From Marthasterias glacialis (lineage: Eukaryota; Echinodermata; Asteroidea; Forcipulatida; Asteriidae), in the NCBI GenBank assembly GCA_911728455.2, contig OU452234.1, positions 4,872,049-4,936,048 on the forward strand: a DNA stretch of 64,000 nucleotides, in the 5' to 3' direction. Below the pieces are notes generated by a model that saw only the letters and a program-made list of their open reading frames with translations, made no database searches and had not been told where the DNA came from. Position numbers and translations under genes: made by a program. Positions 23,601 through 32,579 of this stretch are shown here, in pieces (the stretch's first letter is position 1; each line of letters opens with the position of its first letter).

Positions 23601-26600
23601 AGTATGTGATCCTTATTTATGTTTTATGTTTGCTCCTCAGGCAATCGTGTTGTAGCCACATGTCCGAACATGTGCATCTACAAGCTAACGGTTTTAGAGG
23701 GCGCGTCCTTCGAGCGTGGCAGTGGCACAGTGACGTTTAGCTACGCCATCAACGTCCTAGACGGGTCGAGTGTCACGGACGATCCGGAGACAAGACCCGT
23801 GCTGAGCGTGTATTGTGACACGTGTTCCAAAAACAAAGTCTGGAGCTCCGTGGACACGTCAGCCTCGCGGACTGACGGCGTTTGGGTTTCTGCTGCCGTT
23901 GATATAAAACCTAGTGGAATTTTCAGTGTAAGTTGTACTTAGTCTGGCTGGTATTGGGGAGTTCACTTTTGTAGAATGATGGACTTTTGGACGCAAGGTG
24001 ACAGCAGACATACTAGGAAAAATTTCCATCATTTACGTATTTCTGAGCATGCGCCCACTTAACTGTGGATTTAACCAGAGCTGTGTGTTGAGAGAGTTGA
24101 TCGAGACGTGGAGGGGCGACCAGTTTTCTTTGGTCGAGTGGTTGCTAGGCGCCATTTTCGGTCGATATGCACAACCCACTGTAAAGTTTAGTCTGGCACC
24201 TTGCTTTTCTTTTTAACCGAAAATGTCTTCTTATCGCAACCTGTGGTAATAATACACAGCTTTGTTTACTTTTTTCCACAGTTAGCACTTGAAGCAAAGA
24301 TCGGGGCCAGTGGTCAAGTCGTAGGGGTCGATGATATCATCGTCCAGGGCATCAAACCACAAAGTAAGTATTTGTCCCTTGCACCAACGCGTCACACGCG
24401 ACTACTGTCTGCCACGCTCGCCAAAGCCCTCTTGTGCACATACGCATACACATAACTTCGCAAATCCTTTTTACGCGCACTTTAGCCGTGGAATGAGGTG
24501 CGTGCTGGTCTTACTAGACCAGCACGCACCTCATTCAACGGCTAACGCGCACGTATAAAAGGGACTTCAGAAGTTTTCTCTAAGCATGACGTCATTTGAG
24601 TAGGGTGCCCTCGGCTAGAGGTCATGCGAAGGCTGCTTATTGGCTCAACATGTGCGCCGCGCGTTTATAGATGAGAGTTTTCTTCTGTTTCATCATCGTT
24701 TTATCTGCAATGTCACAGATGGAAATCAAACGGCGTTCATCTGGACCCAATTAAAAACTAGCTAAGCAAAAAAAAAATATTATGCTTACCAGTATAAGGT
24801 TACCAGCCAAAATACCATGTTACATGTACAATTTGTGACTGGCTTCCTGCTTATTTTCGCTAAGCAGCAAATTGTTAACCAATATTGTCTGCTTAAGCAG
24901 CTCTATGAAATTAGGCCCTGTTGAATTTCTATGAGTAAACAGCGCCACCTATTCATCTACTGACATGTGAGAAGGAAATGTGAAATTACTATTGAAATTA
25001 GAAGATCGAATTAAACACTTTAAGCAGTGTCCGAAATGACGGATTTGGCAGTGGTTCACGGCATCGCTGAAAAGACCTATTCCTCAACGTTGTCTCTGCT
25101 ACCAACAGCCACAGACGTAGCCAAAGTCGCTTGATTTGGAAAACGGCTTTAATCGTGTGTATTGATGCGATCTTTTTGGCAGAGTTCCCATTACCCACAA
25201 TCCCTCTCGAGAACCCATTGGACTGTTTTACGGAGGATGATCCGACAGATAACGACGAAAACCGACGAAGCACTACCCAGACCCCAGGGGAAGAGGTTGA
25301 AGATGATGGCGGACAGCCCGGCTATCCACGTAAGTCATTATTACGTTATTTTATGTCAGACATTGGAAGATATGCACCGGATAAATAGACCAATGTTTAT
25401 TTTTGGAACAAGGTAGCGAGTTATATGTAACAATAGTAACTTTGTGTTACGGATTTTACATTTTGAGATATCAACTTTCCACTTTGACATTACTGACCAC
25501 AACTGCAAAACTGTAATCCTTACGGCACTTGAACACCGCATACTTTCCTAGATCAATTCATAATGATATGTTATTAAAGGCGAAACATTTCAAGATAATA
25601 TCATTATATCACCTGACGTCTTAATGCACGTTAAAGCAACGGATAGAATTCAGAAACAAAATAATCTAATAAGCGAGTCACGTCAATTGATAACTAAATA
25701 CCTGTTTAGTTATAATTAAAAATGATCGCTAAACTAATTAAAATCGCAAAAATAAAATTTCAACATGATTTGTTGAATATTGAGGAGTCTCACTTTCCAT
25801 TCCCCAATCAAGCCCTCTAGGAAAATAATACAAACTATACAAACTCAATTGTTGGTTTACACACAGTGACGATTGGATTCCAGTCACCAAATCCAGACGT
25901 CACTACAGACGAATCCTCCGGATCAGATTCTGCAAACAGCTTTAAACTTCTAGATCACGGTAAGTATGATGCACCGCATGAGGGCGCCCTGCCTCAGCAA
26001 CGCAGCTCAACGTGCTACATCCCGAACATGCCTTAGTTTCCGATTTAGCAGCGTCCGAAAGGTTGCGTGGGAATGTGGATGTGGGTATTTTGTGAACGTG
26101 TCGAGTCGTTAAAACTGAGCACCTTATAACAAATTGGATCTGGGTGTTTTGACACAGCGAGGAAGACCTTTTCTTTACTTTCGTGTTGAAAACTAATTGG
26201 GATGTCACTTTAAAAAAGTCAACTTAAGTCTAAACAACAGGATTCAAAGGGAGGTCCTCGATTTCCTGGGTCGACGAACATGTGAGTGTGGGTGGGTGTG
26301 GAGGGGAGGGGGGGGGTCAACTATCAGTACTAAATATATTCTGATGAATTTATCTTTTTGAAACTAGAACATTTTAAATCTAATGGACTATTTGGTGCAT
26401 CTGTCAAAAGTATGTTGTGATTTTGTTTTCTTCCACAGAAATGACACTTCTTTTGGCGCAGATTCTGGCTGTTTTCTCAGTGGCCGTGTGCGTTGTAACT
26501 ATCACTGTTCACTGCGTTATATGGGGTAAACAGAGGTAGGCAAAGTTTTTGAGGAACTTCCTAACTATGCTATAGAAAATCATTTTGTTAATGAGCAATC

Positions 26601-28633
26601 AAAGTGGCGCTGTTCTGTGAAATTTCAGGGGACATGAAGACGTGCGTCATAATGTTTCATGCATTGTACTCATGTATGTTTTCTATGGCACTGATGCGAT
26701 ACAAAAAAAAATTGTAGTATATATAAATCAAGAACAACCTGATATGTTTTCTTAAAAGGTAAACAAACAAATTCATCATATTATCATCAGTAAAAGCCGA
26801 AGGACAACTAAATTATTTCTGTTCCCTCAAACCGTTCAATGACTCAATCATCCAACTTTTAAAACACTGCGAGGCACGAACGTTTTCAAATACACACTAA
26901 TAAGGCATACCTGTGTGGAAGGTTACCCAAACATCTAATTAGAATAATTAGCCCCTAATTTATGCTCCCATATTGATGCCCATAATGTGACCAATGGCAG
27001 AGCTAATCAAAGGGGAATCTACACGATTATGGTCTTACTGCAGTCATGTCAGTTTAGATGTGGGAGGAAACCCCGAAATTGGGCAAACCCACGCAATCAG
27101 GTAGGGACTGAAAACCCAAATCCACATGCAAGGCTCCAGTCCGGGATTCAAACCGGGGTCCACAGAGAGGTGAAAGGCAGGGAAAGAAAACCACTGAGCC
27201 ATAGCATGCATTCCCAGGTCAAATGAAGGGTGTACAAAGTGTAGGAACCTAGTGCAAACCTAGTTATTCAACCAATGGCATCAAAGGTGTATCTAGCTGG
27301 ATGTGACGTGGGACCTTGTGGAAGGTGAAATAACCATGAATATTCATTTTTGTGCCGAGGTTCTTCTAAACAATCGTGCCCAGCCGGGCTTGAATAATTT
27401 AAATATCTCACACCTCTTGAAGCCCAACATGCAGATTTTCTCTTTTTCTGGAACTGACATAATACTTCTTTGTTTTTTTCCTCATACAGAAAACTTCAAA
27501 AAATTCGGAGCAAGGTTCCAATGCGTCGACATAGATCCTCAGAGGCTGAACCGCACGACAGTATGCTTCTTGAAATGAGCCTGATTCCAACCGAGGAACC
27601 GGATCAGCCGTGTAGTAACAGTCTATGCAGACCGAACAAGGATATATACTTGGCTAAACTCAAGGAATCGGATATTCTAAAACAGCAAGACCCGCGGCGG
27701 GCAACTATCAGCCATGGTGAGTCGCAACCACGCCAGGGTGGCTTGTTGGATGTCGAAGACGATAGCGATGTTGAGCAACAGCGCCCTCACCCGAGGACTA
27801 AAAGCTTACCAGGTCGCCCAATCAATGTCTACGAGTCCATCGATGAAATGAGTAAGTACCAGCCGTTGAGGTTCGAGAAGCGGCCGGCTCCGAAGCAGAA
27901 GCCCCCGGGGCTTCCCGGCGGGAGGAGGCTCAATGAACGTACTCGCGGGGTACAGAACCTCGCCGTTGCCAGGAAAAACCGCCCAAGCTCGGTGCAGTAT
28001 GAGGAAGTGCGCAACCGCACTGATGTTTTGTTTGAAGAACCACGTGACAGGAGTAAGTCGGCATCAAACTATGATTACATCAAGAGGAAGGCTTCATCTC
28101 AGATGAACAGGCGTAGCATCTTGAAATACAGTCAGTCACCACGCCCCAAAGGGCGAGCCCCGCCCCCACCAGTTAACAGACTTTATGATAAACCATTGAA
28201 GAAAACGAGAAAGGATGGCTTGGTGATGAGCAGTGCGCCCCAGTTGATACTACCCGACAGCCGGGACTCTTCCCGAGAAAGTGTCCGAACAGATACCGAG
28301 AGCATTCCGGAAGAAAACGAAGATCGTTACGACAACCCGAGCACGAGTACCTTCGGTACACCAGTGCGACCTGCCGTCGAGTCTGCCTACTTTACCCTAG
28401 AACCCAATGCCGTTGACTACAGCAGCGGGGATTCGGACGATGAACGTGATAGTCCCCCGGACGCGAGTCGGTTCGAGGATGCAGAGGAAGTCACGGCCAC
28501 CCCGAGAAATATCCCAAATGGACGGGGAGGTAGTTCGCTCGGCCCGCTGCCGGTTAGTGCCCCTATCATTATTCCACCAGCTCCATTGTCGCCAAAAATA
28601 GAGGACTACGACGAAGAAACTTCGTATCTCTGA
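17272..28633 (+). CDS. Gene 2: MAM-like single-pass receptor with multi-tyrosine tail (8 exons)
   Basis: Join 17272-17395, 23062-23157, 23641-23927, 24282-24363, 25183-25329, 25867-25959, 26439-26535 and 27490-28633. This gives 2070 nt and 689 residues. All junctions are GT-AG and all phases fit (1,1,0,1,1,1,2). Residues 1 to about 42 are a signal peptide with core LLNILVWLINV. Residues about 43-196 form a MAM-like (jelly-roll, adhesion-type) domain, seen in GTVTFSYAINVL, KVWSSVDTS and the MAM-typical end LALEAKIGASGQVVGVDDI. Residues 197-277 are an acidic Thr/Pro stalk. Residues 278-305 are the transmembrane helix. Residues 309-689 are the cytoplasmic tail with YESI, YQPL, YEEV, YDYI, YDKP, YDNP and YFTL, Pro-rich SH3-type stretches and acidic clusters. 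The ectodomain has six cysteines and no N-X-S/T sequon that I can see. It is a paralogue of gene 1. Type I plasma-membrane topology and tyrosine-kinase/SH2 signalling are inferred. The ligand is unknown, and I recognise no named orthologue. Confidence 0.85.
17607..17645. repeat. (TA)n microsatellite with a short GT run
   Basis: About 15 TA units are followed by gtgtgt, just inside intron 1 of gene 2. Confidence 0.9.
19674..19753. repeat. Palindrome 1, 80 bp, nearly perfect
   Basis: The left arm 'ttgtacaaagctgcagacag' then 'tgcactgtgtgcat' is inverse to the right arm 'atgcacacagtgcactgtct' then 'gcagctttttgtacaa'. The centre is CCATGG. It has almost no spacer, so it could extrude as a cruciform in DNA or fold as a long RNA hairpin. 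Confidence 0.9.
19751..19900. repeat. Palindrome 2, about 150 bp, abutting palindrome 1
   Basis: It is centred on 'caatgcattg' (19821-19830) with essentially no spacer. The arms carry 'gtaacaatgc', 'gttgtctatctaaaagtaac' and 'aatcaggaattaagcgaacg' and their inverses, with poly-A at the left end and poly-T at the right. Near-identity of the arms suggests recent formation. Confidence 0.9.
20560..20990 (+). repeat. Degenerate 38-bp tandem repeat
   Basis: The unit 'catgcagcctaaacctagta' then 'atcccagccatatac' is clear in 3-4 copies (20650-20825). Decayed copies ('taaccc', 'cctacatg') extend on both sides. It lies in intron 1 of gene 2. Confidence 0.75.
21605..22048 (+). mobile_element. 3' end of a LINE (non-LTR retrotransposon), 5'-truncated
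   Basis: The frame reads ISDRIKFKIMLFVWKCFHSS, then APVYLENLL, GYSGPHLWNKLSPKVRQSDS and FKKLLKTELF, ending at a TAA. This is the thumb/C-terminal tail seen in many deuterostome LINE reverse transcriptases (pattern 'RI.FK.LL..YK.....P.YL..LL ... LWN.LP..IR...S...FK..LKT.LF'). After the stop come 'agcgccttgatct', 'tgtgcgctttataagaactg' and a (TAT)n tail, typical of CR1/L2-type 3' ends. Catalytic regions are absent, so this is a dead 5'-truncated insertion in intron 1 of gene 2. Confidence 0.85.
22540..22711. mobile_element. Family I inverted-repeat element
   Basis: 'actgcttcggtcttgggctc' at the left is imperfectly inverse to 'gagccgaagccgtgttttcg' at the right. 'ttttgaaaacccg' and 'gcacgttttcaaa' form an inner pair. 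It is non-coding and lies in intron 1 of gene 2. Confidence 0.5.
22853..22896 (+). mobile_element. MITE family A, left-arm fragment
   Basis: Only the left arm is present ('gggagactttggaacgctag' then 'gtggcagcagacctaccagg'), 165 bp before exon 2 of gene 2. Confidence 0.75.
23062..23157 (+). CDS. Gene 2 exon 2: start of the MAM-like domain
   Basis: The acceptor is 'atattcacag' and the donor 'CAAG|gtttgt'; phase 1 in and phase 1 out. It encodes DRIQTFDGSINSGLPVF and then TCGTSGWSIEQTNQ. The Cys-x4-Trp pattern recalls the opening 'C-x-W' region of MAM domains. Confidence 0.8.
23482..23575 (+). mobile_element. MITE family A, truncated, in intron 2 of gene 2
   Basis: The left arm 'tggagaccttcgcggacgct' then 'aggtggcggcag' is followed by an interior-like stretch. 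The right arm is missing. It ends roughly 65 bp before exon 3. Confidence 0.65.
23641..23927 (+). CDS. Gene 2 exon 3: MAM-like core
   Basis: The acceptor is 'ttgctcctcag' and the donor 'CAGT|gtaagt'; phase 1 in and phase 0 out. It encodes 95 codons, including ATCPNMCIYKLTVLEG, GTVTFSYAINVL, PVLSVYCDTCSKNKVWSSV and DGVWVSAAVDIKPSGIFS. The order of beta-strand-like blocks and the 'W...v.i.p.g.f' segment fit the middle of a MAM domain. Truncated family A MITEs lie in both flanking introns. Confidence 0.9.
23979..24065 (+). mobile_element. MITE family A, truncated, in intron 3 of gene 2
   Basis: A diverged left arm ('gatggacttttggacgcaag' then 'gtgacagcagac') is followed by the family interior 'tctgagcatgcgcccactt'. 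The right arm is missing. It begins 51 bp after exon 3. Confidence 0.65.
24282..24363 (+). CDS. Gene 2 exon 4: end of the MAM-like domain
   Basis: The acceptor is 'cttttttccacag' and the donor 'CAAA|gtaagt'; phase 0 in and phase 1 out. LALEAKIGASGQVVGVDDI is the clearest MAM signature in the gene, equivalent to the 'fE...G..gdIalDDi' motif of the family. Confidence 0.9.
24482..24545. repeat. 64-bp near-perfect palindrome in intron 4 of gene 2
   Basis: 'ttagccgtggaatgaggtgc' then 'gtgctggtct' is inverse to 'agaccagcacgcacctcatt' then 'caacggctaa', with a central spacer of only a few bases and one small mismatch. No second copy was noticed. Confidence 0.9.
24741..24920. mobile_element. MITE family E, second copy
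   Basis: 'ctggacccaatt' at the left and 'aaattaggccctg' at the right are diverged inverse ends. The interior 'aaggttaccagccaaaatac' and 'tgtgactgg' match 15714-15862. It lies in intron 4 of gene 2. Confidence 0.7.
25021..25151. mobile_element. Family I element just before exon 5 of gene 2
   Basis: 'gcagtgtccgaaatgacgga' and 'cgtagccaaagtcgcttgat' are the recognisable blocks; the family's other copies have similar ends. Its right end lies about 30 bp before the exon 5 acceptor, so it borders the splice-site region. Confidence 0.5.
25183..25329 (+). CDS. Gene 2 exon 5: stalk
   Basis: The acceptor is 'atctttttggcag' and the donor 'CCAC|gtaagt'; phase 1 on both sides, so it could be skipped without a frameshift. 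The peptide runs FPLPTIPLENPLDC and then an acidic Thr/Asp/Glu stretch ending GGQPGYP. This fits a flexible juxtamembrane stalk. Confidence 0.85.
25867..25959 (+). CDS. Gene 2 exon 6: stalk
   Basis: The acceptor is 'gtttacacacag' and the donor 'CACG|gtaagt'; symmetric phase 1. It encodes TIGFQSPNPDVTTDESSG and then SDSANSFKLLDH, low-complexity and Ser/Asp-rich. Like exon 5 it is a candidate for alternative splicing. Confidence 0.85.
26439..26535 (+). CDS. Gene 2 exon 7: transmembrane helix
   Basis: The acceptor is 'ttttcttccacag' and the donor 'AGAG|gtaggc'; phase 1 in and phase 2 out. It encodes a single helix (LAQILAVFSVAVCVVTITV and following) and a basic stop-transfer end WGKQR that joins exon 8. 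Confidence 0.9.
27050..27215 (-). mobile_element. tRNA-derived SINE, minus strand, in intron 7 of gene 2
   Basis: Read on the minus strand, 'gctatggctcagtggttttc' (A-box region) is followed by 'ccccggtttgaatcccggac' (B box), then 'gattgcgtgggtttgccc' as the body. This is the widely seen tRNA-head SINE layout. No acceptor stem is possible. Confidence 0.65.
27490..28633 (+). CDS. Gene 2 exon 8: cytoplasmic tail and stop
   Basis: The acceptor is 'tttttttcctcatacag', phase 2. The exon encodes 380 residues starting KLQKIRSKVPMRRHR. Tyrosine motifs include IYLAKL, VYESID, YQPL, QYEEV, NYDYIKR, YDKP, YDNP and SAYFTLEPNA. Proline-rich pieces (KQKPPGLPGG, APPPPVNR) suit SH3 binding, and the C-terminus is acidic (YDEETSYL). 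SAYFTL fits the ITIM pattern (S/I/V/L)xYxx(I/V/L). YDKP and YDNP fit Crk/Nck-type YxxP sites. Confidence 0.92.
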
Positions 28634-28682
28634 ATCAAATAATTGTATACTACAAAAATCTTCATAGAAAAGCTATAATAAG

Positions 28683-28822
28683 GTGGGAGACTTTGGAACG
28701 CTAGGTGGCGGCAGACTTACCAGGTTAAATTGCAATCGTTTGCATAGTTCTGCACACATTTCCGAGAACAATGGATTTACTGGTAAGTCTGCTGCCACCT
28801 TGTGTCCAAAAAAGTCCCCCAC
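28683..28822. mobile_element. MITE family A, complete copy after gene 2
   Basis: 'gtgggagactttggaacgct' then 'aggtggcggcagacttacc' pairs with 'ggtaagtctgctgccacctt' then 'gtgtccaaaaaagtccccca'. It begins 50 bp after the gene 2 stop and so is probably part of the 3' UTR or directly beyond it. Confidence 0.9.
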
Positions 28823-28994
28823 TGCAATTAACATCCCCATAAAAGGAGCGAACTAGAATCTTTAAGCAGACTTTAGAAAATGATAGAGAATTTGATGCTA
28901 ATGGCTTGGTCCAAGAGAAGTTATTTAAGTTGTTTTATGAATGATCAACAATCATCTTACCCGATAGACAATACACCCTTCAAAAATCTATCAA

Positions 28995-29265
28995 ATATTA
29001 GAATAGATGGGTTGCAATAGACGCCATCTTTGATGACAATGTCTATTTTGTTCTCTAAAGCTGCGTCAAATATCAATGCAGCTTGAGTTGCTTCCCGATC
29101 ATGGGAGAAGTTTATGAAACGCACGCGTGCCGTGTGCAATACTTGCGTGTAATGCACAGTGTTGTGCCCTCGAAAACGAGTTGTCATTGTCATTAAACGA
29201 GTTGTCATTGTCATTAAAGATTGGCATTGCTGATGCCGTGTGCAACCCATCTATTGATGAGCAGG
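28995..29265. repeat. Inverted repeat with an internal 24-bp duplication
   Basis: 'aatagatgggttgcaatag' near the left is inverse to 'tgcaacccatctattgatg' near the right. Inside, 'cgagttgtcattgtcattaa' is tandemly duplicated (about 29177-29220). Confidence 0.65.
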
Positions 29266-29489
29266 GAAACATACGAAATATTCGCAATGTTTTTTTAAAT
29301 ATTTTTGCCTCTTAGTGTGGTTTACTGCCAGTTAGAAGTTCGAATGCATTCAGTCTAACTGACAGCGTCTACAAAAATCCTGCACCATGTGTTTGAAATA
29401 CTCGCATTGACCCACTTCACCTGACGTCATCACCACCATAAAACTTGGTTGCGCCATCTTGGAAGTTAAGATCATGTTACACGAGGCCA

Positions 29490-29885
29490 TTTATAAACAG
29501 GCAACCAGTTCAAGGCAATCTCCTAAAAGAAAATTCATTCACATTTCAGTTTTTCTCATTATTTTCTTGGGGATAGGGAGTCACAAGATTGTCTCTGGTG
29601 ATGCCGAAGTGTGCCTTGTTCATGCAGTGCAGTTGCCTGTAAAATTGCCCCGTGTGGCTTGGCTTTTAGGGCCATCTCACAAGGGGCAATTTACAGGCAA
29701 CCAGTTCCAGGCAATCTCCAAGAAGAAAAGGCATTCACATTTCAATTTTCACCTGATTTTCTTGAGGATTGCTATGACATTGTTCGGAAAAATAACTCCT
29801 GTGCTACCTCAGTGTTCCTTGTGCATGCGGTGCAGTAGGGTTGCCTCCAAGTTGCCAGTAAAAATTGCCCCGTGTGTGACATGGC
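29490..29885 (+). repeat. Direct duplication of about 190 bp
   Basis: The block 'aggcaaccagttcaaggcaa' then 'tctcctaaaag ... cattcacatttca' recurs at about 29694 as 'aggcaaccagttccaggcaa'. 'aaaattgccccgtgtg' appears at both ends. A 144-codon frame across the pair begins at a TTG, depends on the duplication and is not supported as a gene. Confidence 0.65.
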
Positions 29886-30447
29886 CCGATTGACTTCCTA
29901 TGTGTTAATGTGTAGGGCGCATTTTAGGCGACGCAAGCGCGGTTACATGCGATTGACCTCCAAAATGGCAGACCATGGGTGCGTGTGACGTCGGTGTAAG
30001 GGGTCAATATGCTTGGATACGATAATGCGGTAAAAACGTGTCCAGAAAGTCTTCAAAGTAACCGCGTATTAACTGTATATAATTATTTATATGATATCTG
30101 TGATATAAAATGCCGCAAGAGGCAATTTTATGTAAAGTTTTCGTTTTGTAAATAGGAATCGTGATGAAAACATAGTTTTAATTAATTTTGTCTGCTGGTA
30201 GGACGTGTGAATAGGTTATTAATTGCAGGAATTAGTGCATAGTGGTATTAATAGTTGCACAAGTTGGCATGTTGTGAATGACGTGTCCCATCTTTCTAAT
30301 TTCGGAAGTAATGAAACTTGTTTTTTGGTTTTTTTTTGCTGGAACACAAACGGGGCATTAGTGAGGGGCATAGAAATTTAATGATAATTTTGTACAGGCA
30401 AGGGTGACCGAAGCAAACTGTATTTTTAAAATCATATAAAATGAAAT

Positions 30448-30590
30448 GGCGAGGGTCGTGGGTTCGAATCCCACCCGAGGAATATGCCTCTTATGTGGAT
30501 TTATTTCCCACAGGACTCGGGAAAGTACTGGGTATACAGTGCTATAACACACATTGGGGTATGAGTAAAACACAAATAATATAAAATGTA
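30448..30590 (+). mobile_element. tRNA-derived SINE, 5'-truncated
   Basis: The B box 'gtgggttcgaatcccacccg' and the tail 'actcgggaaagtactgggta' then 'tacagtgctataacacac' match the SINE at 8699. The A box is missing. Confidence 0.75.
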
Positions 30591-30624
30591 AGTTCAGTAA
30601 TACGTGAGTAATTGAAACGCCTTT

Positions 30625-30805
30625 GTATAGACCTTTATCATGGTGCGGCCATCTTGATTTTCTCCCATTCAAACCGATGTAACCAAAACGAGGCTGGAAG
30701 GGAAATAGTCTGGTTCCTTTTTGTACAACAAATATTAGCATATATTAATGTTATTGGATACGGGGAACATGACCAAGATGGTTGCAGCATGATAAAGGTC
30801 CATAG
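30625..30805. mobile_element. MITE with about 33-bp inverted termini
   Basis: 'tatagacctttatcatggtg' then 'cggccatcttgat' is inverse to 'accaagatggttgcagcatg' then 'ataaaggtccata'. It lies next to the SINE at 30448. A related 'gcggccatcttg' piece occurs at 20090. Confidence 0.75.
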
Positions 30806-30849
30806 TGTTGTCTTCAACCCATATTTAATGTTAACCCCATGATGGCGCC

Positions 30850-32195
30850 CTCTTCGAATGCAGTTTAGCATAGTTTCGCATCAAAATAAGGACGACTTAT
30901 GATCCTTGCTTTAGGGTGTGTCTTAACACACACACACAAAAAAACCGTTTATCCTCAGCGATTTCTTGGAGTCAATGTGGTTTTATTTGTTAACTTTTAT
31001 GCTGATCTGTGAGTATCTTATACAATAAACCTTTAGTTATATTTTTAAACCATAAAATCGTCAAGAGTGGTCTATTTTCTGTCAAGCCAATGTGTCAGAA
31101 ACATTCAATTGAAGAATATAACCACTCTACCCCCACCCTAACCAACCATCTAAACTAACAGGCATCACACACAGACCCTCAATGAAGAACAAAAATAATA
31201 CTAATTAAAACAAGTATTATAGTATAGCCTTTATAAACGAGAACGAAAGAAACTGTTGAGATGGGGATGGTAAATTAAATGAATATAAATGTGAATATAA
31301 CGGCCGCACAGACATGTAAATTCTGATATTAAGCAACACGCAACATGAACAATTATGACGTATAAATAACTGTAAATATCCACCTCTTCACAGATTTGAC
31401 TTCTGGTTCCCAGACGTGTGATTAGTTCACAAGAAATTACGTACAGAATGTTTTCGAACAGCATTTAATATTAACCGGGTTTATCAAACGAGCTTTGTGT
31501 TAACCTCTAAATAAACCCCATCAACAACACCATAACCAACACGGCATGAAGAACGGAACTACTTTATCAGCGATTAACCAATCACTTGATCGATAACAGG
31601 ATGTCATTATAGAGCAAAGGTTTGGTGCTTCGACGTCTCGAAGGAAATGCTTACATTGAAAGGTTGTACTAAATAAAGTCTTGGGAAGTTGCGGGGCCAC
31701 ACGGGAGAAAATTGTTGGGGTATCTTCCAGAAGAGTGGATTCGTTTGTCCTTTTCTGTTCTACATGAATGACTGCCCGGTATACAGTTGATGTTCTTTCT
31801 CGCATTGATTCAACTAATTGAATATTATTTTACAATAAATAGCACACCCATTGCTAAAAAAAACCCACCAGGTTCCCATTTCTGGGGATAGAGGCTCTCT
31901 CAAATAAATCATCAAACTTGTATACGGTAACTCAACAAGACATAATAAATGGACTCCGGTGAGGTGGATGGTTTCATGTTGATAGTGGGTGGCGTATGGG
32001 GGTGTTGGTCGGGGCCGAGGGAAGATGGGAGAGAGAGAGGGGGGGGGCGTGCAGTGACAGAAGCGATCAGATTTAATTAAAAACATGAAATTGACTCAGA
32101 GTGATCACAAAGCAAGAACCAGACTTGCTCTATTGGGTGATACCCTAAACAAACAACAACAACAACAACAACAACAAAATGTCAGAGATTTGTTT
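30850..32195. other. Intergenic stretch, no gene recognised
   Basis: It contains short runs only, such as (CAA)n at 32154-32176 and a poly-G/GA tract near 32020-32050. No splice-bounded frame is seen. Confidence 0.45.
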
Positions 32196-32209
32196 TTTTA
32201 AATATCAAG

Positions 32210-32345
32210 TGATACACCACCGGAGAAACAGGTACATTTTCAAATCAATTTTGGGGTGAACAAAGAAATATTGACGGGAGCGGGATTTGAACCTGCGACC
32301 AACGTCTTCACGTACCAATGCTCTACCGACTGAGCTATCTAGTCC
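32210..32345 (-). mobile_element. tRNA-derived SINE or tRNA pseudogene, minus strand
   Basis: On the minus strand 'tagctcagtcggtagagc' is an excellent A box and 'cgcaggttcaaatcccgc' a good B box. The tail is 'gtcaatatttctttgttcac' then 'cccaaaattgatt'. The would-be acceptor stem (gactaga against tcccgtc) and the anticodon stem are mismatched, so it is not a functional tRNA. The tail points to a SINE. Confidence 0.7.
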
Positions 32346-32579
32346 TAATTTTGGCGGTCTCCCTATTTTGTCAATATCCTTATTCGGAGGGGGGCAGGGG
32401 GGGGGTGCCAGACAGAAGTCAGTCAACCGGTTACTGCCGTGTAGCCAGGGATCAAAGATTTGTTTTTTTACATGGTCAACGGCCAAAACAAAACAATGTT
32501 TTCATTTAAAATCATTTTGCATTCATTCCAGGGAAAACATTACTCTTCTAAAAGTGGTTTCACTGTGCCATATTAAATA

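Noticed and set aside
29459..29893. 144-codon frame with a hydrophobic stretch
   Set aside because: It begins at a TTG, spans a 190-bp direct duplication and has no splice or promoter support.
32270..32345. Functional tRNA gene on the minus strand
   Set aside because: Internal boxes are good but the acceptor and anticodon stems are mismatched, and a SINE-like tail follows.
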